Positions 1 to 9,800 of a DNA stretch of 43,466 nt are shown piece after piece. The stretch spans positions 1 to 43,466 of the forward strand of contig CAIPDT010000036.1 in the NCBI GenBank assembly GCA_903863905.1, in the 5' to 3' direction. Each line of letters starts with the position of its first letter. Position 1 is the first letter of the stretch. The notes under the pieces were generated by a model. The model was given only the letters and a program-made list of their open reading frames with translations. It was not told the origin of the DNA and searched no databases. A program made the position numbers and the translations under genes. The stretch comes from an uncultured Methylococcaceae bacterium (GTDB taxonomy: Bacteria; Pseudomonadota; Gammaproteobacteria; Methylococcales; Methylomonadaceae).

Positions 1-467
1 ATCCAGGCTCTATTGATTTTTTAAGCAGCAATTAAGTTGGCTGTTTTATTTTTTCTGCGATTGATTGACAGGAAGTCTTTTTGCCAGAGCAAGGAGCACT
101 CCCCGCCCAACTGCTAAGAGGGAGCAGCAATAAGCAAAAAACGACCTTACAATAGTTGTAAATTTTACAGGAAAATGATTTGAGTTTAAATTTTAGAATT
201 AAATCCGGATTGATTGTTCGTCAAGATTTATGGCTCTATGTGAATTGTAGTGGGTAATGCAATAATATAGCCATGAACAGTGAAATATTATTTAGTGCCT
301 GAAAGAAAACTCCAATAAACACAAGCCTTAATCGACTCATAAAGCCAATTATCAAGCATCACATAGCAAGATTTATTAAGGCTTATATCGCAACCTCGAA
401 GGCAAAATTCAACTTTTAAAACAGGGGTTATAATACCGCTAACAGAAACGGTTTACGGTATAAAAAA
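1..467. other. Gene-free stretch before an IS66 relic
   Basis: I see no open frame with a recognisable product here. The only structures are a weak 10-bp inverted repeat (AAGCCTTAAT at 323-332 against ATTAAGGCTT at 375-384) and a short hairpin near 112-128. It is AT-rich and borders a decayed transposase, so it is probably insertion-sequence debris or neutral intergenic DNA. Confidence 0.5.
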
Positions 468-725
468 TTGACAGTTGATAGCATTGACATTGAAGCCACT
501 ATTAAAAAGGTACGGCAACTTTTAGCTGAAGAAGCACAGTTGTCTGTTGCCCTACGGGCTGCATTGGAAGTACTGCTGAAACTTGTTCAGTTATTGGCGA
601 ACCGTTTAAATCCTAATAGCCGAAACAGTAGTAAACCACCCTCTTCAGATCGTTTAAAAAAAAACAAGAACGAAAAAGATCTTTTGTCGCGTCCGGAGTT
701 ATCTATCGACCTGTGGAAAAAATAA
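468..725 (+). pseudogene. IS66-type transposase TnpC, N-terminal fragment
   Basis: The 85-codon frame opens with TTG and carries the hallmark N-terminal motif of one group of IS66 TnpC transposases, NSRNSSKPPSSD (around residues 50-61), followed by a lysine-rich stretch. The zinc-finger-like region, the DDE catalytic domain and the C-terminal domain expected in a protein of about 450-520 aa are all absent, and the frame ends in unrelated sequence. A closely similar stretch lies in inverted orientation near 42986-43047, so this is one of several IS66 remnants at the edges of the window. It is not functional. Confidence 0.75.
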
Positions 726-961
726 CGTCTCTGCCAGCGAAGCTTTGACTTTATTGTTTGACGGTAAATTACCCAAACTGTCACTACTGCCGTTATCATA
801 CTGCTTAAATCATCTGTATACCCTATACTGGGCGTAATATCAGAGATTGAATCAATAGGTTAATACACTATAAATTATAGTCTTCGCTTATATATGGAGG
901 TCTCAGGTAGCTTAACCTTGCTCATTTTATTTGCTCAACTTTTTATTAATAGGCTAACTTG

Positions 962-1270
962 ATGCGTTTATCAGATTTTCAAAAACACAGTATTTGTGAA
1001 AGTGCCAAACATAATTTTGGTCAAGATACCCACGTCTGGTTATTTGGCTCTAGGGTAAACGATCTTGCCAAGGGCGGTGATATTGATCTTTATATTGAAC
1101 CGCAAACACAAAAACCTGCTGATTTAATCACTGCTAAGTTGCAATTTCTCAGAGATTTACATAAAAAAATAGGACAGCAAAAAATTGATGTCGTTTTGCA
1201 TAGGGCGGATAGTAAGGTTGAACTACCTATCTACCGTATTGCAAAAGAAACGGGGGTGTTATTGCAATGA
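962..1270 (+). CDS. MNT-domain nucleotidyltransferase (antitoxin-type)
   Basis: This 102-aa protein is a minimal nucleotidyltransferase. It shows GSRVND (G29-S30) followed by GGDIDLYI, which supplies the metal-binding pair D40 and D42, and a third acidic candidate D76 in KIDVVL. In the MNT/HEPN family such proteins act as antitoxins that modify (AMPylate) a HEPN ribonuclease toxin encoded next door. A partner start codon overlaps this stop codon (ATGA at 1267-1270), as in intact pairs, but that partner is truncated. I chose the ATG at 962 over the TTG at 959 as the ordinary start. The gene itself looks complete. Family assignment is firm; whether it still has a target in this cell is unknown. 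Confidence 0.8.
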   Translation: MRLSDFQKHSICESAKHNFGQDTHVWLFGSRVNDLAKGGDIDLYIEPQTQKPADLITAKLQFLRDLHKKIGQQKIDVVLHRADSKVELPIYRIAKETGVLLQ

Positions 1271-1365
1271 AAGAATCTATCACTGAAATCATCAAAACTT
1301 GCGATCGTCATGCAGATCGTTTGCATTGGGCTATGACACAGTTGCTCAATGGAAAAAGGAATTGA
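1267..1365 (+). pseudogene. Truncated HEPN-domain toxin partner
   Basis: The ATG overlaps the stop of the MNT gene. It opens 32 codons that read like the first helix of a HepT/HEPN protein (KESITEIIKTCDRHADRLHW), then stops at TGA. HEPN partners are normally about 120-150 aa and carry the catalytic R-x4-6-H motif in the C-terminal half, which is missing here. The 78 bases that follow, before the eutC stop, hold no clear continuation in any frame, although a degenerate stretch at about 1382-1440 could be a frameshifted remainder. I infer a disrupted toxin gene. Confidence 0.55.
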
Positions 1366-1443
1366 TGGATAATGTCGGTAGCCTATTCAATTTACCAGTG
1401 ATGCTTTTACTGGCGTATTGATCTTTGTCATATTTCTAGACTG

Positions 1444-2244
1444 TTAATTCAACAGAAAATTAGCCGATCCTGATAGTTCAAGCCCTGTATCAGTCGTTTC
1501 ATCTTTTAACTCCACTCCTGATAACTTTAATTGTTCAGCCCCTGCAATCAAGTAGCATAACTTCTTTAACGCCTGCTCATAAGTTAAGCCATTAGCGTGT
1601 ATATTCGAGATACAGTTACGATCTGCATCGGTACTCACACCGGCTTTAGCTTGATAGGTGAAGTAAATCCCCATGCTGTCAGGTGAACTTAAACCCGGAC
1701 GCTCACCAATTAAAGTGATACATAATCGCGCCTTATAGTGGTCGGCTATAGCATCACCAATAGCCACTCGACCGTGCTTCACTAAAGCAATTGGTGCTAA
1801 TTGATAGCCCGCCTTAGTTAAAACCGGCACTAATAATTGTAAAAAACCGAGCGCATGGTTTTCAATTGCTGTGGAGGATAAACCATCTGCGACCACAATA
1901 ACCGCATCAACGGGGTGGATGTCTGATGTGGCCAAGGCTTGATAAGAGTGTTCATTTAAACAACGGCCTAAATCAGGACGTTGTAAATAATGCCGTTGAT
2001 TCTCAGCTTGGCTTTGTAATCGTTGATAGTGATAGCCCAATTGTTCCAGTGCTTGAGCCAGTTTAGAGAAGTCTAAAGGAATATGCACCGCATCTCTGGC
2101 TAAGGCATGCGCTAATTGAAAGTCTAAGTTGGCCCGAGTCGGTAAACTCATGCCGGCACGACCTAAGCCAATTCTGGCCGAGGTTAATTGATTAAGCGCA
2201 TGCCAAGGATCATAGGCAATGATGGGGTTTTTATCGTGACTCAT
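1444..2244 (-). CDS. eutC: Ethanolamine ammonia-lyase, small subunit
   Basis: This 266-aa protein is the light chain of adenosylcobalamin-dependent ethanolamine ammonia-lyase, which splits ethanolamine into acetaldehyde and ammonia. Family features include the N-terminal DPWHALNQLTSARIGLGRAG segment, VIVVADGLSSTAIENHA in the middle, and the GERPGLSSPDSMGIYFTY block, which takes part in cobalamin and subunit contacts. Length fits the family (about 270-300 aa). Its start lies inside the end of eutB (14-nt overlap), so the two subunits are translationally coupled. No eutA reactivase, microcompartment shell or eutR regulator is present beside it, so this is the short stand-alone version seen in many proteobacteria. 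Assignment is secure. Confidence 0.93.
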   Translation of the reverse strand: MSHDKNPIIAYDPWHALNQLTSARIGLGRAGMSLPTRANLDFQLAHALARDAVHIPLDFSKLAQALEQLGYHYQRLQSQAENQRHYLQRPDLGRCLNEHSYQALATSDIHPVDAVIVVADGLSSTAIENHALGFLQLLVPVLTKAGYQLAPIALVKHGRVAIGDAIADHYKARLCITLIGERPGLSSPDSMGIYFTYQAKAGVSTDADRNCISNIHANGLTYEQALKKLCYLIAGAEQLKLSGVELKDETTDTGLELSGSANFLLN

Positions 2245-3637
2245 CTGTAGACCCCAGTACTTTTTGTAGGGAGGATTTAAACAACGCAGGCATTTCAGTT
2301 AAGGGCTTTAATTGATTAGAGGCGTTAAATATTTGATGTTCTATTAGCCATTGTTCAAATTCGGGGGCAGGTCGTAAGCCTAACACCTGCCGGATATATA
2401 GGGCATCATGAAAAGAGGTCGATTGATAATTAAGCATCACATCATCAGCGCCAGGGATACCCATAATAAAACTACCACCGGCCATGGCAAAGGAACTCAG
2501 TAATAAATCCATGTCATCTTGATCGGCTTCGGCATGGTTGGTGTAACAAATATCACAGCCCATCGGTAAGCCTAGTAACTTGCCACAAAAATGATCTTCT
2601 AAACCGGCCCGAATGATTTGTTTGCCGTCATATAAATATTCAGGGCCAATAAAGCCCACCACCGTGTTGACTAATAAGGGTTTAAACTTTCTAGCCACCG
2701 CGTAGGCGCGGGCTTCACAGGTTTGTTGATCTAAACCATGATGCGCATTAGCCGACAGGGCGCTGCCTTGTCCGGTTTCAAAGTACATGCAATCATTGCC
2801 CACCGTACCGCGTTTTAAACCTAAGGCGGCTTGGTGTGCTTCTTCAAGTATGTTCAGATTAATCCCAAAACTCTCATTGGCTTTTTGAGTACCCGCAATT
2901 GATTGAAATACTAAATCGACGGGGACGTTTTGTTCAATGGCTTTTAAGGTGGTGGTAACATGCGCTAAGATACAGGCTTGGGTTGGGATTTTATAGCGCT
3001 CAATCACATCACTGAGTAAGTGTAATAAACGTGCGGTCGCTTCTAAGTTATCAGAGGCGGGGTTGATGCCAATGACTGCGTCGCCACTGCCATAGAGTAA
3101 GCCATCTAAAATACTGGCCGCCACGCCCGTTGCATTATCAGTCGGATGATTCGGCTGTAAACGGGTAGACAGGCGGTTTTCTAGGCCAATGGTATTTCTA
3201 AATTGGCTGATGACACGACACTTTTTAGCGACTAAGATTAAATCTTGCAGACGCATAATTTTGGACACCGCAGCAACCATTTCGGGGGTTAAGCCGGGGG
3301 CTAAAGCCGTCAGTTTTTCAGTGCTGGCATCTTCTGATAGTAACCAATTACGAAAATCTCCGACCGTAAAGTGGCTAATGGGGGCAAAGGCGGTCTGATC
3401 ATGTTCATCTATGATGAGGCGGGTGACTTCATCCGTTTCGTAAGGCACTAAGGCTTCGGTTAAGAATTGTTTTAACGGCACGTCTGCTAAGGCATATTGA
3501 GCGGCCACGCGCTCTAGGTGATTGCTGGCTGCCACACCGGCTAAATAATCACCGGATCGGGCTGGCGTGGCTTTAGCCATGACATTCGCTAAAGTTTTAA
3601 AATCGTAACTTAAATGCTGTGCAGTGGTTTTATACAT
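2231..3637 (-). CDS. eutB: Ethanolamine ammonia-lyase, large subunit
   Basis: This 468-aa protein is the heavy, catalytic (TIM-barrel) chain of ethanolamine ammonia-lyase. Recognisable blocks are the central INPASDNLEA segment, FQSIAGTQKANESFGINL, MYFETGQGSALSANAHHG, the FIGPEYLYDGKQIIRAGLEDHF region and the C-terminal LLGLPMGCDICYTNHAEAD block. The catalytic glutamate is expected in the FETGQGS motif, which is intact. It is the first gene of a two-gene operon with eutC and is divergent from rmuC across about 135 bp. The cell must supply B12 and an acetaldehyde sink from elsewhere. Length is normal for the family (about 450-470 aa). Confidence 0.94.
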   Translation of the reverse strand: MYKTTAQHLSYDFKTLANVMAKATPARSGDYLAGVAASNHLERVAAQYALADVPLKQFLTEALVPYETDEVTRLIIDEHDQTAFAPISHFTVGDFRNWLLSEDASTEKLTALAPGLTPEMVAAVSKIMRLQDLILVAKKCRVISQFRNTIGLENRLSTRLQPNHPTDNATGVAASILDGLLYGSGDAVIGINPASDNLEATARLLHLLSDVIERYKIPTQACILAHVTTTLKAIEQNVPVDLVFQSIAGTQKANESFGINLNILEEAHQAALGLKRGTVGNDCMYFETGQGSALSANAHHGLDQQTCEARAYAVARKFKPLLVNTVVGFIGPEYLYDGKQIIRAGLEDHFCGKLLGLPMGCDICYTNHAEADQDDMDLLLSSFAMAGGSFIMGIPGADDVMLNYQSTSFHDALYIRQVLGLRPAPEFEQWLIEHQIFNASNQLKPLTEMPALFKSSLQKVLGSTDESR

Positions 3638-3772
3638 GAAACATCTCTAAAATCTGTATTCATTAGGATAACATGGGCATATTACATTTTTACGTCTATT
3701 AATGACATCGTTTTCAACCCGATAGGGTATCCTGAATCGGTGTTTTACTTATCAAGTGCATGGAAAATAATA

Positions 3773-5122
3773 ATGACTGACTCTTTAGTAATAGTATTAG
3801 GTATCGCTGGGCTAATTTTATTCGGCTTGTTTGTAATGTCTGTTTTAGTGTTTATACGAGTGAAGGATTTACTTAAGGCTCAGTTAGAAACGGGTGCAAC
3901 TGAACTCATTAAGTTACATCAACAGCATGAACTGAGTTTAAAGAATGGGATTAGTGAGATTCGTAAAGAACTGCGAGAGGTGAGTTTTGAGAATCGACGT
4001 GAACTACAAGAGTCCTTTAAAGCCTTTCAGGATACGGTGTTAAATCGGATCAGTGAAAATAACGCGGTGCAAGCACGGCAATTGAATGGTTTTGAAGTCA
4101 CGATCAAGACCGATGCGAAAGCCAATCGCCAAGAATTGGCGGAGGGTTTAAAGTCTTTTGAAACCCGCTTTATTGAAGTAAAAGATACCATCGATAAGCA
4201 ACTTAAAGCGATTCGAGAAGACAATACCCAGCAGTTATCTGAGATGCGTAAAACCGTGGATGAGAAACTGCAAAGTACCTTAGAAAAGCGTTTAGGTGAA
4301 TCTTTTAAACAAGTCAGTGACCGGTTAGAACAAGTTCATAAAGGCTTGGGTGAAATGCAAACCTTGGCGATTGGGGTGGGGGATTTAAAGAAAGTCTTAT
4401 CGAATGTGAAGACGCGCGGTATTTTGGGTGAATATCAATTAGGCAATATCTTGGAACAGATTTTAACGCCGGATCAATATTCAATGAATGTGGCCACTAA
4501 GCAAGGCAGTCAAGCGAATGTGGAGTTTGCGGTTAAGTTACCCGGTAAAGGAGATGAAAAAACGGTGTGGTTACCGATGGACTCTAAATTTCCGCTAGAG
4601 AGTTATCAGGTGTTATTACAGGCTTATGAAGAGGGTGAACCGGCTAAAATCGAACTCGCTCAAAAGGGGCTATTAAAAGTAGTGGAGAGTTTTGCTAAAG
4701 ATATTAGCACTAAATATATTGATCCGCCGCACACGACCGATTTTGCGATTATGTTTTTGCCCATTGAAAGTTTGTTTGCTGAAGTGTTGAGACATCCGCA
4801 CATGTTTGAACTGTTACAACGTAAGTATCGCATTACGATTACAGGGCCTACAACGTTGTCTGCGTTATTGAATAGTCTACACATGGGCTTTAGAACCTTA
4901 GCGGTACAAAAACGCAGCAGTGAAGTTTGGAAGGTGTTAGCTGAAGTGAAGACCGAATTCGCGACCTATTCGGACCAATTGGCCTTGGTGCATAAACAAT
5001 TAACCACCGCATCGGGGTCTTTAGAGAAACTAAAGGATACGAGGGCAAGGGCAATGACCAAAAAATTACAGGATGTATCGACCTTAGAGGTGCTTGAAGA
5101 GGTAGAACTGGTAATACGTTGA
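3773..5122 (+). CDS. rmuC: DNA recombination protein RmuC
   Basis: RmuC limits inversions and rearrangements at short inverted repeats; it has a PD-(D/E)XK-like nuclease fold. The 449-aa product starts with one membrane helix (about residues 5-27), continues with a long charged coiled coil (about 30-230) and ends with the conserved RmuC domain. The signature GILGEYQLGNIL, LPMDSKFPLESY, and FLPIESLFAEVL blocks are all visible. The open frame extends upstream to 3614, but the extra 53 residues overlap the eutB 5' end and the eutB-rmuC promoter region and are not family-like, so I use the ATG at 3773 (MTDSLVIVLG). Monocistronic in appearance. Confidence 0.93.
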   Translation: MTDSLVIVLGIAGLILFGLFVMSVLVFIRVKDLLKAQLETGATELIKLHQQHELSLKNGISEIRKELREVSFENRRELQESFKAFQDTVLNRISENNAVQARQLNGFEVTIKTDAKANRQELAEGLKSFETRFIEVKDTIDKQLKAIREDNTQQLSEMRKTVDEKLQSTLEKRLGESFKQVSDRLEQVHKGLGEMQTLAIGVGDLKKVLSNVKTRGILGEYQLGNILEQILTPDQYSMNVATKQGSQANVEFAVKLPGKGDEKTVWLPMDSKFPLESYQVLLQAYEEGEPAKIELAQKGLLKVVESFAKDISTKYIDPPHTTDFAIMFLPIESLFAEVLRHPHMFELLQRKYRITITGPTTLSALLNSLHMGFRTLAVQKRSSEVWKVLAEVKTEFATYSDQLALVHKQLTTASGSLEKLKDTRARAMTKKLQDVSTLEVLEEVELVIR

Positions 5123-5207
5123 AGAAATTGCTTTTATTGAAAATCCTTGTATAACTTTAAAACCACAATCGGTGTGGTCATTTCGTTTATATAAAGGGGT
5201 ATTTATC

Positions 5208-5372
5208 ATGAGAATATTAGCCGCGTTGGGTGCATTAATTGTTTTCTTTTTACTGATGCTAACCAATTGTAACAAAGGCTGTTCACCGGCTATGTTTACG
5301 GTGACATTGTTTCCCATTATCCTTATTTTCGGGTTTATCTGGTATAAATTGTCGGCCAAAAAATCGACTTAA
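5208..5372 (+). CDS. Small two-helix membrane protein, unknown
   Basis: I do not recognise this 54-aa protein. It has two hydrophobic stretches (about residues 3-19 and 29-47), a short cysteine-containing loop between them (NCNKGC) and a basic tail, so it should sit in the inner membrane. An AAGGGG ribosome site lies about 10 nt before the ATG at 5208, which supports translation. The frame could extend to 5172, but that adds a non-family polar segment and loses the ribosome site. It sits alone between rmuC and the nuclease-fusion gene. Confidence 0.5.
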   Translation: MRILAALGALIVFFLLMLTNCNKGCSPAMFTVTLFPIILIFGFIWYKLSAKKST

Positions 5373-5451
5373 CCATATCGGCTAGATAGGCACATAGAGT
5401 GCTTGGTTGTTGTCATTAATTTAATATAAAGCAGGAATTATTATCATAACC

Positions 5452-6837
5452 GTGCGAAAACGTATTGCATTTGTTGATCTTGAAACGACCGGTGGTAATG
5501 CCTTGGTGGATCGTATTACCGAGATTGGTGTGGTCTTTGTTGATGAAAACGGGGTCAGGGAATGGAGTCAATTACTGCAACCCGATACCCGAATCCCCGT
5601 ATTTATAGAACGCTTAACTGGCATTACCAATCAGATGGTCATTACTGCCCCACGTTTTGTCGATATCGCTCATGAACTGTGTCAATTGCTGAAGGGCTAC
5701 TTATTTATTGCGCATAATGCCCGCTTTGATTATAGCTTTTTAAAAAATGAGTTTAAACGGGTTGAACTCGATTTTAGACCCGATATTTTATGCAGTGTCA
5801 AACTTTCAAGAGCCTTATTTCCAGAACATAAACATCATAATTTGGATAGTGTTATCGAGCGGCATGGCTTAACTGTTTCCGCCAGACATAGAGCTTTAGG
5901 GGATGCTCAAGTCATCTATCAGTTTTGGCAAGACATTCAACAAACCCAAGATTCAACGTTGCTTGCGAGCACCATAAAAAAATTGGTCGGTCGGCCGAGT
6001 TTACCTTCCCAAGTTGATACACATTTAATCGAAGATTTGCCAGATACGCCCGGTGTTTATTTGTTTTATGGTGAAAATGAACTGCCCCTGTATGTTGGAA
6101 AAAGTACGCATATAAAACAACGGGTATTAGCTCATTTTTCTGCGGATCATCGGCAGAGTAAAGAGATGAGTTTATCTCAGCAGTTGCGACGGATTGAAAC
6201 TATTGAAACTGCCGGTGAGGTGGGGGCGCTATTATTAGAAGTGCAACTGATTAAAACCTTGCAACCTATTCATAACCAACGTTTAAGACGAAGTCATGAT
6301 TTATGTACCTGGCAATTATTACAAAACGCTGAGGTTTTGAGTCCGGTGTTAACCTGGGCGGATGATTTAGATTTTGGAGTTCAAGAGAATCTTTATGGGT
6401 TGTATCGTAATCAAAAAGATGCCCAAAAGGCCCTCCGAAATATCGCCCAAGAGCATCAACTGTGTTTAGGTGTGCTCGGTTTAGAGAAAGTATCCAAGGG
6501 CCGGCCTTGTTTTGCAAGACAGTTACATAAATGCAAAGGTGTTTGTGTCGGAGAAGAAGCGATGTTGTCTCATGCCTTACGTTTTCAACAGGCCATGACA
6601 AAATTAAAAGTCAGTCAATGGCCCTACAAGGGCGCGATAGGACTTAAAGAGGGCGCTGATATTCATTTGATAGATCATTGGTGTTATTTAGGTACCGCTA
6701 AAACCAAGGCCGAAATTATTGAATTATTAAATAATGGCCGCCCCGCGTTTGATAAAGATACCTATATGATATTGAACAAAGCCCTGAAAAACTCACCGGA
6801 AGTGATTGATCCTTTACATGCTTGGGTAAAAGCGTGA
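5452..6837 (+). CDS. DEDDh exonuclease fused to GIY-YIG endonuclease domain
   Basis: This 461-aa protein joins two nuclease modules. The N-terminal 165 residues are a DnaQ/PolC-type 3'-5' exonuclease with FVDLETTGG (D9, E11), the HNARFDYSFL block and HRALGDAQVIYQ, completing the DEDDh set. At about residues 200-285 follows a GIY-YIG domain like that of UvrC and Cho (GVYLFYG ... LYVGKS), ending in LLEVQLIKTLQPIHNQRLR. The remaining 175 residues contain a cysteine cluster (RPCFARQLHKCKGVCVG) similar to UvrC/Cho. The fusion is a known proteobacterial architecture thought to act in DNA repair. Translation starts at GTG 5452 with an AGGA some 15 nt upstream. The downstream gene is convergent. Confidence 0.88.
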   Translation: MRKRIAFVDLETTGGNALVDRITEIGVVFVDENGVREWSQLLQPDTRIPVFIERLTGITNQMVITAPRFVDIAHELCQLLKGYLFIAHNARFDYSFLKNEFKRVELDFRPDILCSVKLSRALFPEHKHHNLDSVIERHGLTVSARHRALGDAQVIYQFWQDIQQTQDSTLLASTIKKLVGRPSLPSQVDTHLIEDLPDTPGVYLFYGENELPLYVGKSTHIKQRVLAHFSADHRQSKEMSLSQQLRRIETIETAGEVGALLLEVQLIKTLQPIHNQRLRRSHDLCTWQLLQNAEVLSPVLTWADDLDFGVQENLYGLYRNQKDAQKALRNIAQEHQLCLGVLGLEKVSKGRPCFARQLHKCKGVCVGEEAMLSHALRFQQAMTKLKVSQWPYKGAIGLKEGADIHLIDHWCYLGTAKTKAEIIELLNNGRPAFDKDTYMILNKALKNSPEVIDPLHAWVKA

Positions 6838-6882
6838 TTCAAGAAAGTAATTGATGCTGATTTGATAGATATTTATGGCTGA

Positions 6883-9800
6883 TCAAGCAGCCTTTAAAAT
6901 GGAGAAATGTCTAAATAATTCAATGGGCATGGCATTAATTAATTGCCAGGTGATTGAAATAGGTTTTTCCCCCTCGGCTTTTACTAATACCACCTCTCCT
7001 AATGACGCATAAGCAGTTTCTTGATTTTCACGTACGAAAAGGAAAAATCGCCAGCCATTCGGGTTTGTTTTATTTACGCTTTCCAGATAACGTTGTCCAG
7101 TTGGATTTTTAGCACTGGCTACATTTTGAGATTGCCAATGAAATAAGGTCGGGCTAATGGCATAATCATGATATTGAACACGCTCAGCAAAACCTGTGCT
7201 TTTATCCAAGGTAACAAACATTAATTCTATTTTGTCTTCTGATAACGCTAAACAACCCTCTCTAAAGGCCGGGCGTTTATTAGCATTGGCATAACCGATT
7301 GCCGTAATAATATCCGACCTGGAATAACGATTATGCAGACAGAGTGCCCATGTTGAGGGCGTGTTATCTAAAGGCAATGAAAAATGAAAAGATTGCTCTA
7401 AGCGCCAAGCAATGACTTCAAGTAGTTCGGCTTTAATCGCAGGATGTTGTTCGATCAAGCTAATAAAATCAAGCGGCGTTATCAGTTCAGTTTGCCTCAC
7501 TAAAAAGCTGTGGGCCAGTATTTGTAGTCGAGTTTCATCTATTGTGTTGAACTCTAAAGCCTCACGCCATGCATTTAAAATCGTAATATCATCCACATAT
7601 AAAATACTTCCTATTCGACCTAACAGTTCTGATTCTCTGGGTCCCTCATTGAGCGTAGTAAGTTGAGCACGGCGTTTAAGTTCAGTCCAAGAATATCTGC
7701 CAGTATACACATCACTCATTTCTAAAGTGTTCTCTATTAAAAAATCTTTTAGCGTAATTTGGTGTTTGTTTTTAGTGTTTGCCCAAGCAATTAGTTCTGC
7801 TTTGAGTCGCGTGACATTGAGTCTTAATGCGGCTTTAAGGCTGTCTAAAACGCGCTGTCTAGCCACCCGATCAAATTGAACATGGCAACCGGTAGGTAAT
7901 AAGCCAAAGCCTTTTTCAACGGACTCTTTGAGAGCCAATCTTGTTTGTCCGGTTAATGTTCTGAGTAAAATATCAAATCTAAATTCTTTAGAATAACTGC
8001 CGACAAAATCTAAGACTAAACAACTGGATTTGTCTTGGGCTAAGCGAAGTCCGCGGCCTATTTGTTGTTGAAAGATAACGGCACTTTGCGTTGGGCGTAA
8101 TAAAAGCAAGGTGTTAACATCCGGTATATCGACGCCTTCGTTAAATAAATCACAGGTAAAAATAACTTTAATTGTCCCTTGTTTAAGTTGGCTAATGGCT
8201 TGGTCGCGTTCTTTCTGAGTATGTTTTCCTGTTATCGCCAGTGCAGGTAGCTTATGTTTATTAAAATAATCAGCCATAAATTCAGCATGATTCACACTGA
8301 TACAGAAACCAATCGCTTTTAATTTATTGATGTCACTGACATAGGTGCTTATTGCTACCAATGCTGAGCGGGCACGAATGTCACTGGCTGAAATGATATT
8401 ATCCAGTTGCCTATCTACATTGGCTTGCTTCCAATGAATACTAGATAAATCAATCTCATCATGGCTGGCATAATATTCAAATGGGGCGAGTAATTCTTGA
8501 TCTAAGGCATCCCATAAGCGTAAGGTGACCGCGGGTGAACCGTCTGGTCGTGGATCAAAATAGTGATTTAAACTTTTGCCATCTGTTCTTTCTGGGGTTG
8601 CTGTGAGGCCTAACAGTATTTTTGGTTTTATAGTTGTAGCAACTTTATGGAAAGAGCTGGCTGGTAAATGATGCGCCTCATCAATAATGACCATACTCCA
8701 ATAATTTGCACCATATTTTGAAATTAAATCACGACTGTGGACAGTATTGATGGTGGCAAATAAATGATCATATTGATTGGGTTGATTGTTACCATCTAAT
8801 AAATCGGCAAAATTCGTATCGCGTAAAACCTGTCTAAAGGTGTTAATCGCCTGTTGTAAGATTTGTATCCGGTGGGCAATAAATAATAAACGGGGTTGAC
8901 CGCCTTGTTCTTTAGCTAAACGGGCATAATCAAAGGCCGCTACAACAGTTTTACCTGTACCTGTCGCGGCAACTACCAAATTTCGATAACGTTGATGAGA
9001 TCTTTCTGTCGCTAAGCGCTCTAGCATTTCTTGTTGGTAAGGTTTTGGACTTAAATCGAACCATGTTTGGATGGCAATGGGTTCGAGATTATTGTTGCCG
9101 ATATTCCCTCGATATCTTTCAACCTGCAAAGCTTTCTCTAAGGCGTTACGGTGTTCTTGATTGTTAGGGTCATAAGGTTGAAATTCACCATCATTCCAGA
9201 GTGTTTCAAAATGGGCTTGGGCATTTTTAAAAATAGCGGCATTTGAAACTTGGGTCAGTTTAACGGTCCATTCGATACCGCTTATTAAGGCCGATTCTGA
9301 AAGGTTTGCGCTTCCTATAAACGCGGAACCGAAACCACTTTGGCGATGAAATATCCAGGCTTTTGCATGTAAGCGAGTCCGGCGTCCATCTAAGGATATT
9401 TTTAAATCCACATTAGGTAGTTCCGCTAATGCATTAACGGCTCTAGCTTCCGTGGCGCCAATATAAGTAGTGGTTAAAATTCTGAACCGTGTTCTAGATT
9501 GTCCTTTAGCATCCACGGCTGTGGCTTGTTTTAAAATATCGATAATCTTTCTAACGCCGCTCCAAGTGATAAAGCTCACTAAAATATCGACACTATCAAC
9601 CGCTTGTAATTCGGCAATCAGTTCTTGTAGTAACGAGGGTTCGCTTCGAGAAGAACTAAATAACCAAGGGGTCCGTAAACCGGTGATTGGATAAACACCC
9701 GGCATATCTTTGTCGTGGATGGATTTTAAAACTTGTGGCGGATTAGCGATGAGGTCAGTTTCTGTGCCAATTTTCGTTTCAAGACGGGCGGTTTTTAACA

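Noticed and set aside
112-128. A possible degenerate CRISPR-like repeat near the left edge
   Set aside because: It shares only a few bases (GCAAG, CTCCC) with the repeat at 38870 and does not align over its length.
3614-3772. An extended N terminus for RmuC
   Set aside because: The added 53 residues overlap the eutB start and do not resemble the family; the membrane helix begins right after the chosen ATG.
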